A DNA stretch of 64,000 nt from Candidatus Methylophosphatis roskildensis. Lineage in GTDB: Bacteria; Pseudomonadota; Gammaproteobacteria; Burkholderiales; Rhodocyclaceae. The notes beneath the pieces are model-generated. The model saw only the letters and a list, made by a program, of their open reading frames with translations. It had not been told where the DNA came from and did no database searches. The position numbers and the translations under genes are program-made. This document shows, in pieces, positions 38,718 to 47,161 of this stretch. The stretch covers positions 62,001 to 126,000 of the forward strand of contig JADJEV010000004.1 in NCBI GenBank assembly GCA_016708905.1. The letters are read 5' to 3'. Position 1 is the first letter of the stretch; every line of letters starts with the position of its first letter.

Positions 38718-39725
38718 ATGGAACATCGCGAATTCGAGCAGCGCCTGAGCGACGTCAAGGGCCGGGCGGAAGGTAGCTGGACAGCGATCCTTGAAGCAAT
38801 CGGGGTCGAGGCGAAGTTGCTCAACAGGCGCAATCAGCCTTGTCCGGGTTGCGGCGGTACCGATCGGTTTCAGTACACCGACAAGTACCGGCACGGCGAC
38901 TATTTCTGCCGGGGTTGTGGCGCGGGAGACGGGTTCAGGCTGGCGGAGATGGCACTGGGCCTGGGGTTCATCGACGTGTTCAAGAAGGTGGAGACGGTCG
39001 TCGAAACCGGTGGCGGCTGCTGGTGCGGTTTCGCCGGCCCCACCCGCTGACAGGATGCGCAAACTGGCCCGGAAGATTTGGGACGAAGCGCGTCCGGTCA
39101 CGGCAGGCGATGAAGTCGATGCGTACCTCACAAATCGAGGCCTGAAGATGGACCGCTACCCCAGTGTCCTGCGCTTTCACCCGTGTCTCGGGTATTTTGT
39201 GAAGGAAGGCGGCAAGTCGAAAAGATCAGGAATTTCCGGCCATGCTGGCATGTGTGCAGGGGCAGGACGGGGTCGCGGTCACGCTGCACCGGACCTACCT
39301 GCAGGCAGGCCCGCAAGGCCGACTTGCCGGATGTGAAGAAGCTGCTGAGCTCCGGGATCAACAGGGGCGGCGGTTCGCCTGTTCCCGGTCGCCGATAAGC
39401 TGGCAGTGGCCTTAGGCATCGAGAAGTCGCTGGCGGTCCATCTGGCCACCAGGAAACCGGTCTGGCCGGCATTGAACTGCGGCAACATGGAGAAGTTGTG
39501 GATCCCCGAGTCGGTGAAACGGCTCAGCATCTACAGCGACAACGATGCCGACAAGGCCTATGACGGTCAGGCGGCCGCCTATTCCCTGGCCCGACGGTTG
39601 AAGAAGGAAAGAGCGTCGGCGGGGATTTCCCGATCCAGGTCGACGTGTATATCCCGAAGCAGGCCGGAGACGATTGGGAGGATGTCTGGGTCAGACGTCT
39701 TGCCAGGACGCTCAAGGCGGCATAG
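38718..39725 (+). pseudogene. Zinc-ribbon/Toprim primase-like protein, multiply frameshifted
   Basis: Starts MEHREFEQRLSDVKGRAEGS at ATG 38718. A zinc ribbon of the phage/element primase type follows (CPGCGGTDRF, then YFCRGCGAGDGF). After a shift near 39030 comes IWDEARPVTAGDEVDAYLTN; after further shifts between about 39215 and 39370 come VADKLAVALGIEKSLAVHLA and the Toprim-like SIYSDNDADKAYDG; the last part ends ARTLKAA at TAG 39723-39725. At least four single-base shifts are needed to read it through. Such primases belong to the replication or maintenance modules of conjugative elements and phages. Not functional as written. Confidence 0.75.
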
Positions 39726-39938
39726 GGCTCACGGGTGCAGCTGACACTGCACCCCGGCTCCAGTGTCTCTTGGTGTTGTCGCGATTCTTGGCGATTGCGG
39801 TGGACAGTGCAAAGGTTTTTGGTCTGGTAGCTGCCATACCGGGGTCGAGTGATCGGCCAGAGGCAGCCCTCAAGTGATCGCGCGGAATAGCCCCGCTTCG
39901 TTCGGACCGACGCTGTCCGGTCTTCATTCATACCCGCA

Positions 39939-39989
39939 GGGGACGTGTTTCGTACCCCGGCCGGGGTATGCGCGTCCCCGCTTTTTTTT
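39939..39989 (+). terminator. Strong hairpin plus T8 just before the DUF932 gene
   Basis: GGGGACG (39939-39945) pairs with CGTCCCC (39973-39979), with an inner perfect 16-bp palindrome TACCCCGGCCGGGGTA at 39953-39968, followed by eight T at 39982-39989. This is a textbook intrinsic terminator shape, but it ends only 10 bases before an ATG, with GGAG between. It may attenuate transcription into the next gene, or insulate it from reading from upstream. Confidence 0.7.
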
Positions 39990-39999
39990 GGAGATTCCC

Positions 40000-41062
40000 A
40001 TGAAAAGCGGACGTACTCTCGTAGACCTCGCCGTCGAACTCAAGCGGCAACTCGCATCGAAGAAGGATGTGGTCGTTGCTTCGTCGCATCTGACGTGCAG
40101 TACCGGGGCGTCGAAGCTCTGCGGCTTGCTGATCGCCGGGGCGGATGGCCTGCACTTACGCGACCACGGAACTTGCGCGTCGCCAGCTGGCGGACAAGCT
40201 CAGATTCCGTTCGCGTACTTCGAAGCGGATGCGCCAGGAGCAGCCCGCCCTCCTCGATCCCAACGTCAACCACCTGGTTTGGCGTCGAGGACGAGAACCA
40301 GATGATCCGGACCCTCGACGGCAAGGTCCGGGCGGTCCCTGTCGTCGCGCTATCGCCGGCTCGATAACTTCGACCTGGCCGAACAGGTTCTGCCGGTGCT
40401 GCAACGGCTGCCCGGTGCCCGTTTCGAGTCGGTGGAACTCACCGATACGAAGATGTACCTGAAGGTCGTGACGCCGGCAGTCAAGTATGAAGTCGCGCCC
40501 GGCGATGTCATTCAGGCCGGCGTCGTGGTGTCCGAACTCCGAGGTCGGTTACAGGACGCTGTCGGTCCAACCGCTAATCTACCGACTCGTCTGCAGCAAT
40601 GGACTCATTGCATCGGACCGATCGCTGCGCAAGACCCATATCGGGAAGACCATTGAAACCGGCGAGGACGCGGTGGCCGTGTTCAAGGACGACACGCTAC
40701 TGGCCGATGACCGTGCATTCTTCCTGAAGGTGCGCGACGTCGTGGAAGCGGCCGTGTCGAAGCAATGTTTCGCAAGATCGGCGACAAGTCGCAGCAGACG
40801 ATGGGCATCCGGCTGACGGCTGATCCGGTCAAGACCGTCGCGCTCCTGGCCAATCGCTACGGACTCAACGAGCCGGAGCGCACCGGTGTGCTTCAGCACC
40901 TGATCGAAGGGCATGATCTGTCCGGCTGCAGGCTGGTGAATGCCGTGACGCACTTCTCGCAGGAGGTCGGCGACTCCGATCGGGCGACGGAATTCCGAGT
41001 CGCTCGGCGGCAAGCTGATCGATCTGTCGCAGAACGAGTGGAAGGAACTCGTGGCGGCTTGA
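40000..41062 (+). pseudogene. DUF932 (element/phage-type) protein, multiply frameshifted
   Basis: Starts MKSGRTLVDLAVELKRQLAS at ATG 40000. Recognisable family pieces appear in alternating frames: HLRDHGTC, ELARRQLADKL, RMRQEQPALLDPNVNHLVWR, MIRTLDGKVRA, LYLKVVTPAVKYEVAPGDVI, SVQPLIYRLVCSNGLI, DRAFFLKVRDVVEAAVS and YGLNEPERTGVLQHLIEG, with the end at TGA 41060-41062. At least five shifts are needed. DUF932 proteins are widespread on plasmids, phages and integrative elements, function unknown. Not functional as written. Confidence 0.75.
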
Positions 41063-41126
41063 GGCAAGGCGTGTTCGGGGCGGTCCCTGCGTGGGCCCGA
41101 TCCTCTCCCACTTGTAGCAGGTCGAC

Positions 41127-41160
41127 ATGGCCACCATCGGACTCGATGGTGGCCATCTCT
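41127..41160 (+). terminator. Intrinsic terminator-like hairpin after the DUF932 gene
   Basis: Perfect 12-bp arms ATGGCCACCATC (41127-41138) and GATGGTGGCCAT (41145-41156) around a 6-base loop, followed by CTCTTT. It lies 64 bases after the stop codon. The T tract is short, but the stem is strong. Confidence 0.65.
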
Positions 41161-41669
41161 TTGGACTACGAATTGTCGATACGTGGTGCTACTGTCATCC
41201 GGCTGGACGGCCGACTACGACAGGCATCCGCTCCGGCTGCCTCGCGGCAGCTACAGGCTTTGAGGCAGCGCCTCCGGATGGAAGAGTTGGCTGGGTCGCC
41301 GCAAACAGGAAGTCCCCTGCTGGCGGCTCTCGGCCATGACCTGCCGTTCAATGTGCCATCGAAATTTTGAAGCCTGTCGGGCCTGAACGGCGGCTTTTCG
41401 GCGAGCAAGTTGGGGCGCAAAATTGAGGCGAAGACTCGGCCATCAGGAGACGCTCAAACCATCCGGAAATTGCGCTCACGAATGGCCGGACCGCGCCACA
41501 TTGCCGACTTTAGGATCTGCTTGGCTATGCCTCTCGATCAGCCAGACTGGTCACGGCGCTTCCATTGAGCCGTCGTTCAAGCACGGCGATGAACGACAGC
41601 TTCCCTGCAAGCTGAACTTCGGTTGCCCGCCAAAAGACGACGGAAAACGTATCCTATCGGTTGTGACGA
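41161..41669. other. Gap without a supported gene
   Basis: Open frames exist on both strands but are low in quality and arginine- or serine-rich. One plus-strand frame (about 41157-41370, SLDYELSIRGATVIRLDGRL onward) has a mixed composition and could be a gene remnant, but it has no start signal and runs in from the terminator. Confidence 0.3.
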
Positions 41670-41734
41670 TGTTACGGAATGTGTACGGATGCGATTGTCT
41701 CGCTCCCGGCCCCGGGATACAATTGTCCGTAACA
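41670..41734. promoter_or_regulatory. Possible operator of the DUF1778-GNAT pair
   Basis: TGTTACGG (41670-41677) and CCGTAACA (41727-41734) are exact inverted copies, 49 bp apart and 24 bp before the antitoxin start. Each is followed or preceded by TGTAC (41682 and 41738), so the sites may be extended. DUF1778 antitoxins of this type bind repeats in their own promoter; assignment is by position. Confidence 0.5.
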
Positions 41735-41757
41735 TTTCTGTACAGGAACGTATAGTC

Positions 41758-42038
41758 ATGTCGACAAACACGCAGGCGCACGAACGCATCGACCTTCGCA
41801 CCTCGCCGGAGATCAAGGATCTGATTGTCCGAGCCGCCTCTTCGGCCGGGATGACTGTCAGCGCTTTCCTTTTGGGAACTGCCCAGGAGCGAGCGAAGGA
41901 AATCCTTGCAGAAAAGGAGATGGTGACGCTCACGTCTCGCGACTGGAGGGCTTTGCCAAGGCGCTGGACAACACCGAGAGGCCGCGGCCCAAGCTCGCCG
42001 CCGCCATGAAGCGTCACCGTGACTGGCAGAAGCGGTGA
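41758..42038 (+). pseudogene. DUF1778 (TacA/AtaR-like) antitoxin, one frameshift
   Basis: Begins MSTNTQAHERIDLRTSPEIK, the ribbon-helix-helix N-terminus of DUF1778 antitoxins, then DLIVRAASSAGMTVSAFLLG. Near 41946 the frame slips: as written the tail is arginine/proline-rich and stops at 42009, while the expected tail FAKALDNTERPRPKLAAAMK and RHRDWQKR lies in another frame and ends at TGA 42036-42038, overlapping the toxin start. One missing G (TGGAGG for TGGGAGG) accounts for it. The C-terminal part is what neutralises the toxin in this family, so if real the mutation should impair antitoxicity. Confidence 0.8.
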
Positions 42039-42535
42039 GTGGCACGGCTGCGGTCGGCATTGAGCCCCTGGCGAAACGCCATGACCGCCGCGCGTTCTCC
42101 TGCGGCGTTGAGGCGCTGGATGTCTACCTGAAGCGCTTCGCCCGCCAGCACGCGGAGACGAACATCAGCCGGACCTACGTGGCTATCAGTGGCTCGACGG
42201 TTGTGGGGTTCTACAGCCTCGCCATGTCGGGAATTCGTCGAGAGAATCTCCCGGAAAAGTATCTGACCCGCTTCCCGAACTTTCCCCTACCGGTCACCCG
42301 CCTGGCTCGCCTGGCCGTGGGCTTGAAGCATCAAGGGCAGTGCCTCGGCGAACTGCTGCTGGCCGACGCGCTGCAGCGTTGCCTGCACATATCGGAGTCG
42401 ATCGGCATGCTCGGGGTGATGGTCGATGCCAAGGATGCGCGGGCACGAGGCTGGTACGAGCGCTATGAGTTCGAGCGCCTGCCCGACGCCCCTCTGACGC
42501 TGTGGCTGCCGACCGCTGCGATTGCGCGGATGTAA
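42035..42535 (+). CDS. GNAT-type toxin (TacT/AtaT-like)
   Basis: A 166-residue acetyltransferase of the DUF1778-associated group, whose members acetylate the amino group of charged tRNA and block translation. RLARLAVGLKHQGQCLGELL is the acetyl-CoA binding region and VDAKDARARGWYERYEFERL the C-terminal motif with the catalytic tyrosine. GTG start at 42035 overlaps the restored antitoxin stop (GTGA). The gene itself is intact. Confidence 0.9.
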   Translation: MSGTAAVGIEPLAKRHDRRAFSCGVEALDVYLKRFARQHAETNISRTYVAISGSTVVGFYSLAMSGIRRENLPEKYLTRFPNFPLPVTRLARLAVGLKHQGQCLGELLLADALQRCLHISESIGMLGVMVDAKDARARGWYERYEFERLPDAPLTLWLPTAAIARM

Positions 42536-42613
42536 CCGATGCTCCCGACGGCAGCCGGCGCAGCAGCGCTTTCAATCGGTCCGATTGGCCCTCCTGGCCA
42601 ACGATCGTCTTCG

Positions 42614-43129
42614 CTAGCGAACCTTGAACGGCCGGTCGAGTTGCGGAATCCGGTCGGTACTGATGGTGAGTTCTATGGCCCTTGCCTTGCCGGGAACCCG
42701 GCGGATGAATCCTCGCTTCTCAAGCCGAATCAGCATCGAGTTTACCGAGGGTGCGGTGAGATTGAAGAATTGTTGGAGAATGGCATGTGTGGGCGCTACC
42801 CCGGCTTCATTGCGCATCATGTATTCGCGTATGAAGGCCAAGAACTGCCCCTGCTGGCGAGTAGGGCCGTCGGACGGCTGTGCGGCGAGCAGCCCATCTC
42901 CGTGCCCGGCGGACTCGAGGAACCGCAGGGCTGCGTGCATGTCCTCGATGGCGAAATCGATGTCAGCCCGGACTTCCAAGGGAGTCTCCTGCATGATGGG
43001 TTCATCTTGAACCGTGACGAGCAACCTTCCGATCGTCTGGCGTAGCAAATTCGCTGCCAGTGCGTTCGCCTCGCGAAGCCTGCATTCCTTGGCCTCAAGT
43101 CGCGCATCAACAGGATCAGGTTGGCCCAT
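42614..43129 (-). CDS. Winged-helix (LexA/MarR-like) DNA-binding protein
   Basis: A 171-residue protein. The C-terminal half (about residues 90-165) is a winged helix: QFLAFIREYMMRNEAGVAPT, then ILQQFFNLTAPSVNSMLIRL, EKRGFIRRVPGKARAIEL, very like the LexA N-terminal domain. The N-terminal 85 residues are helical and unassigned (DIDFAIEDMHAALRFLES). ATG 43129 sits at better spacing from GGAGA than ATG 43135. It is divergent from the gene at 43170. Probable element or accessory regulator; target unknown. Confidence 0.7.
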   Translation of the reverse strand: MGQPDPVDARLEAKECRLREANALAANLLRQTIGRLLVTVQDEPIMQETPLEVRADIDFAIEDMHAALRFLESAGHGDGLLAAQPSDGPTRQQGQFLAFIREYMMRNEAGVAPTHAILQQFFNLTAPSVNSMLIRLEKRGFIRRVPGKARAIELTISTDRIPQLDRPFKVR

Positions 43130-43169
43130 ATTCATTCTCCGTTATCACGATGGTGCAAAAGAGCTTACT

Positions 43170-43500
43170 GTGACTGCAATTGGCATTCCAAAGGATGTGC
43201 AGAGTTCGGCGCAACAGATCGTCGAGCGCTTCAACCAGGCGAACCTGAGGAGTTCCGCCGTTTACGTTGCTCGCTTCAAGGGGAATGTACTTGTATCTCG
43301 ACCGGAAAGACTACGGCAGCGCACCCGTTGCCATCTGTCGTCTGAAATACACGGGCTCATTCAACAACTGGGGATTCGCCATCTTCAAGCACAGCTCAAA
43401 CAGATACGATTCGGAGGAGTTCATGTTTCCAGGTGCCATCTATCTCGATGGCACGATTGAAGGTGCGATGCGGTGCAGTCTGGAGGCGTATCCTCCTTGA
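43170..43500 (+). pseudogene. Small hypothetical gene with one frameshift
   Basis: GTG 43170 opens VTAIGIPKDVQSSAQQIVER and reads to about 43275 (YVARFKG). One base further the other frame continues MYLYLDRKDYGSAPVAICRL, KYTGSFNNWGFAIFKHSSNR, DGTIEGAMRCSLEAYPP, stop TGA 43498-43500. An extra A in GGGGAATG near 43280 explains the shift. The restored protein would be about 109 residues. I recognise the pattern as a small conserved protein but cannot name the family. Divergent from the winged-helix gene. Confidence 0.6.
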
Positions 43501-44266
43501 TTGCCAGCATTGCGGAACGACTTGAGCATTGAGCGGCAGCTTTAGTGAAAGTCGGATGACTGGTTGAGGTCGGACGCGAGCGTTCGTTCGCATATCCGAA
43601 GGTGGGCTTAGGCGAGGCGGCAGCCTTTCGATGTGAGCCTCCGGTCAGACCGATCGAGAGTCACCGAGCCGAAATCACTGAGCGGCAGCTTTCTGTTCAG
43701 TAAGCGGCCAGCGTCGTTGCATTTGTCATCAGGCGGTTCAGGGTCGGCTGCCGTCCGCCGACCGTGACAACTCAATGGCCCCTTGAGAACTGGAGCGGCC
43801 AACCAGGCCAAGAGGCGCCGAAAATCGATCACCAATGCCCGGATCAGTCTGAAAGCTGTCGTCCTGGCTTTTCAGGCCACCGGCAGTGCACGACCCATTG
43901 CAGCCCGTCAGCCCCGCGCAGGCCCAACGGCGGGTTCCTGACCATGGCTGCCATCCATTGCCGACCTCGACCTGCAGATCCTCGGCCAATCCGGCCGTTG
44001 GTGGGCGCTGGAACGTGCGGCCGGTGTCGCGAAGGTTGCTGACCTTGGCGGGCTGGATTACTCGAAGGTCAGGTTACCCAGTGTCTGTTGAATCTCGCCG
44101 AACTGGTTGCCGTCGAAACACCTCGAGGAGGTGTCGGCCAATTGATGGATGACAGGTCGCACCACCGAATCTACCTGCGGTGGGCCATATGCCATACCCG
44201 CCCTTTTGAAGGACACCCGAAGATATACTGTGGGCTGCGCAAATAGGCGTGAAATGACGGGAAGAG
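43501..44266. other. Remnant region between element and defence island
   Basis: No intact gene. TGAGCGGCAGCTTT occurs twice (43530-43543 and 43679-43692), 149 bp apart, as a direct repeat. A plus-strand frame around 43973-44075 reads LGQSGRWWALERAAGVAKVA, then DLGGLDYSKVRLPS, which looks like a gene fragment but has no start. TATACT at 44224-44229 may be a -10 box for the methyltransferase, without a good -35 match. Confidence 0.4.
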
Positions 44267-45268
44267 ATGCCAACATTTGTGGATCTGTTTTGCGGTGGAG
44301 GACTCGGGGCCAGAGGTGCCGTGCGTGGAGGGGGAATCCCCTTGCTGGGTCTGGACGCGTGGGATCTGGCCACCAGGACCTACAAGGCGAACTTTCCCAA
44401 GTCGGACATCATCACCGACTTCATCGAAAACGTCGACACGGTGGCCCTTGGCAAGCTCTACCGACCGGACGTGCTGTTGACGTCCCCTGAATGTACGTCG
44501 CACTCCATAGCGCGAGGTGCCAAACCCGGTTTGGAAAGCAGTCGCGAAACCGCGATTGGCATTGTTCCGTGGGTCAAGTCGATGAAACCTCGCTGGGTGA
44601 TAGTCGAGAATGTCAATCGGATGAAGAAATGGAACCGGCACAATGAACTCGTCGAGACTATTGAAGGACTGGGCTATACGGTCAGTGACCTCCTTCTCAA
44701 CTCGGCCGACTTCGGATCACCACAAGCGCGGAAAAGAATGTTTCTCGTGTGCGACAAGGAAGGGGCCACGGTCACGCGGGAGCAGCTTCTGACAGTGGGA
44801 AACAATGCGCAGTTCATGGCAAACGACATCATCGAATGGGATATCCCTCATCCGTCCAAACCCTTGCGAACACCGAGCAGAGCGAAGGCCACTCTTGACC
44901 GGGCAAAAAGAGCAATTGCCGCCTTAGGGAAGAACGTTCCGTTCCTCATTGTCTATTACGGCTCGGATTACGCGGGCGGTTGGCAAACCCTGGACGTCCC
45001 ATTGCGAACGGTCACCACTATTGACCGATTTGGGCTGGTAACCTGGCGCAGCGGGGAGCCATTTCTTAGGATGCTTCAGCCGGGCGAACTCCTCAAGGCG
45101 ATGGGAGGCGGCGGTGATCACGTGCTGCCTCACGGCAGTCGTCGTGAAAAGATAAAGCTTTGCGGAAATGGCGTCTGCTCTGACGTCATGACAGCGATTT
45201 TCAGATGGATCGGGGCTTCGCAGAAGAAGGGAGCACCACAGCCACCGATGGCAAAGCGGCCCCGATGA
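44267..45268 (+). CDS. C5-cytosine DNA methyltransferase
   Basis: A 333-residue methyltransferase that would place 5-methylcytosine in a specific site. Motif I FVDLFCGGGLGARG (residues 4-17); motif IV TSPECTSHS (72-80) with the catalytic cysteine C76, where most relatives have PPC; motif VI ENV (114-116); motif VIII QARKR (153-157); motif X GNGVCSDV near the end. The target recognition region (about 165-260) is short. It starts the defence island and overlaps the endonuclease gene by 4 bp (ATGA), so the two are co-translated. In DISARM class 2 a C5 methyltransferase (DrmMII) has the self-marking role; this one could serve either that or an R-M pair. Confidence 0.9.
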   Translation: MPTFVDLFCGGGLGARGAVRGGGIPLLGLDAWDLATRTYKANFPKSDIITDFIENVDTVALGKLYRPDVLLTSPECTSHSIARGAKPGLESSRETAIGIVPWVKSMKPRWVIVENVNRMKKWNRHNELVETIEGLGYTVSDLLLNSADFGSPQARKRMFLVCDKEGATVTREQLLTVGNNAQFMANDIIEWDIPHPSKPLRTPSRAKATLDRAKRAIAALGKNVPFLIVYYGSDYAGGWQTLDVPLRTVTTIDRFGLVTWRSGEPFLRMLQPGELLKAMGGGGDHVLPHGSRREKIKLCGNGVCSDVMTAIFRWIGASQKKGAPQPPMAKRPR

Positions 45269-46422
45269 TTGACACAGGCATGGGCACGGTCGATATAACT
45301 GTCGATGAAGTCTACGGCGGATCAAGAAATGGCAATTCCTCGGATGATCCTCTGCCGAGCCTGTTGGACGTTGATAATGGAGCGGGATTCCGCCACCTAG
45401 GGCAACGGCCCGAAGTGCGAACACTCAAACTGCTCGTACTGAAGACCAGCTTTTCGGATACGAAGTGGCCGGATGCCATGGATCGGGAAAGCGGAATCTT
45501 CGTGTACTACGGCGACAAGCGCGCGCCCGGAGATCTCCACCAGACGCCCCGACAGGGCAACCTGATGCTGAGAAACCTCTTCGACGAGGCACATCAGCAT
45601 CAGCAAAGTGCCACCTTCCCACCCATCCTGCTATTTGGCAACACAGGTACATATCGGGATGTACGCTTCCTCGGACTCGCTGTGCCGGGCGCAGCCGGGA
45701 TGGGCAGCGACGATGATCTGGTTGCCGTATGGCGAACCACAAACGACGGCGTCCGATTTCAGAATTACAAGGCGACCTTCACCGTTCTCGACGTTCCTGT
45801 CGTAACGAGAGCGTGGGTGAAGGACATCCAGGCCGGCAAGGCAGTCTCATCGGCCTACGCGCCCAAACAATGGCTGGACTGGGTCGGCGGCAGGAAGTAC
45901 TCGCCGCTGAAATCAAGTCCGGTCAGCTCCATACGGTCCAAGCAGCAGCAGCTTCCTGATACCCCAGATCTCGCTTCCTATGTGGGACTCGTCTATGAGT
46001 TCTACAAGGATGATCCCCACGCCTTCGAGCGGTGTGCAATGCAGTTGGCACGGCTATTCATGCCATCCATACAGCATTGGGAGATAACGCGGCCATGGCG
46101 AGACGGGGGACGGGACGCAGTGGGAACATATCGCATTGGCCATGGAGCCGGGGCTATCGACGTTGAGTTCGCCATGGAAGCCAAATGCTATGGCATCAAC
46201 AAAGGCGTGGGAATAAAGCCGTTGTCCAGGTTAATCTCGCGCCTCAGACATCGGCAATTTGGAATTCTCGTCACCACATCGTACCTTGATAGCCAAGCCT
46301 ATAACGAGCTGGTTCAGGATGCCCATCCGGTTGTCGTCATATCGGCGGGCGACATTGCAGCGAAACTAAAAGAAAGGTTTGGGAGCCTGGACAACATCAG
46401 GGTCTGGCTGCAAAAAATCTGA
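45265..46422 (+). CDS. Restriction endonuclease, PD-(D/E)XK, with AspBHI-like N-domain (tentative)
   Basis: A 385-residue protein. The C-terminal third is an Mrr-type nuclease: RDGGRDAVGTY holds the aspartate (D284) and MEAKCYG the E305-x-K307 pair, followed by LISRLRHRQFGILVTTSYL. The N-terminal two thirds (SGIFVYYGDKRAPGDLHQTP, then ILLFGNTGTYRDVRFLGL) resemble the SRA-like recognition domain of AspBHI-type modification-dependent enzymes; this is from memory of the family and not certain. ATG 45265 overlaps the methyltransferase stop (ATGA) and is preferred to ATG 45205. Convergent with vsr, nine bases apart. Confidence 0.75.
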   Translation: MIDTGMGTVDITVDEVYGGSRNGNSSDDPLPSLLDVDNGAGFRHLGQRPEVRTLKLLVLKTSFSDTKWPDAMDRESGIFVYYGDKRAPGDLHQTPRQGNLMLRNLFDEAHQHQQSATFPPILLFGNTGTYRDVRFLGLAVPGAAGMGSDDDLVAVWRTTNDGVRFQNYKATFTVLDVPVVTRAWVKDIQAGKAVSSAYAPKQWLDWVGGRKYSPLKSSPVSSIRSKQQQLPDTPDLASYVGLVYEFYKDDPHAFERCAMQLARLFMPSIQHWEITRPWRDGGRDAVGTYRIGHGAGAIDVEFAMEAKCYGINKGVGIKPLSRLISRLRHRQFGILVTTSYLDSQAYNELVQDAHPVVVISAGDIAAKLKERFGSLDNIRVWLQKI

Positions 46423-46430
46423 ATCATTCG

Positions 46431-46901
46431 TCAGGCCTGCGTGGAGCCGGATCCCCCAGCCTCTCCCGCAATTTCGCCATTGGAAGCGTCACCGGAAATC
46501 CATTTCAATAGTCTGGCACCCAGTCCGTGGATGGCTTTCCCCCTCGTCGAACACTCCCATATCACCAGTACCCGCCAACCAGCCGTACGGAGCATTTCCG
46601 CGGCTTGTTTATCGCGCCTGACATTCGCATCGAGCTTTCCACGCCAGAAGTCCGCATTGCTTGAAGGCAACTTGGCAAGATCACAATCCTTGTGACGGTG
46701 CCAGAAACATCCGTGCACGAAGATCGTGATCTTGCGCCCAGGCAGGACAACGTCAGGCATTCCTGGCAGATCGCGTCGATGAAGCCGGAAACGGAAACCT
46801 GCCGCGAACAGTGTCCTGCGGACGATCATCTCGGGCTTCGTGTCCTTGCCCTTGATGCCGGCCATCATCTGGCTTCTGACCGCAGGCGGAACAATATCCA
46901 T
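46431..46901 (-). CDS. vsr: Very short patch repair endonuclease (Vsr)
   Basis: A 156-residue mismatch nuclease nicking beside T:G pairs that arise when 5-methylcytosine deaminates. Hallmarks: the N-terminal SQMMAGIKGKDTKPE, catalytic aspartate in GMPDVV (D50), and FVHGCFWHRHKDC with zinc and catalytic His/Cys ligands. Full length. It is coded on the opposite strand to the rest of the island, between the endonuclease and the AIPR gene, which fits separate control. Its presence supports a genuine 5mC methyltransferase next door. Confidence 0.95.
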   Translation of the reverse strand: MDIVPPAVRSQMMAGIKGKDTKPEMIVRRTLFAAGFRFRLHRRDLPGMPDVVLPGRKITIFVHGCFWHRHKDCDLAKLPSSNADFWRGKLDANVRRDKQAAEMLRTAGWRVLVIWECSTRGKAIHGLGARLLKWISGDASNGEIAGEAGGSGSTQA

Positions 46902-47161
46902 CTCAATCCTGCTCAGGGACCGGTGCGAAATCCGGGCGTCCGATAGTTCATCGATAAATCCGCCGCGCTCATCTGGTGAACCACAAGCCGCACATAGTCG
47001 TCGAACTTACTCCCTTTCCCCTGCCGAAGAAAGCTGTTGGGCACTTTCCCTCTCGAACGAGCTATCTGACATAATCGCCCGGACAATAACGCTGATCTGC
47101 ACAGTACCCGCTTCTGCCATGACTCGAACGTATTCAAGAAGAATCGCAAAAGGGATGGGCT
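46902..47161. promoter_or_regulatory. Divergent promoter region of vsr and the AIPR operon
   Basis: A 260-bp gap between divergent starts. No hexamer pair matches consensus well. CTGACATAATCGCC near 47066 is AT-rich and could be part of a promoter. AAAGGGATGGG lies just before the AIPR start at 47162. Confidence 0.35.

Noticed and set aside
44200..44266. Full sigma-70 promoter for the methyltransferase
   Set aside because: TATACT is a fair -10, but the nearest -35-like TTGAAG is only 12 bases away, too close for a normal promoter.
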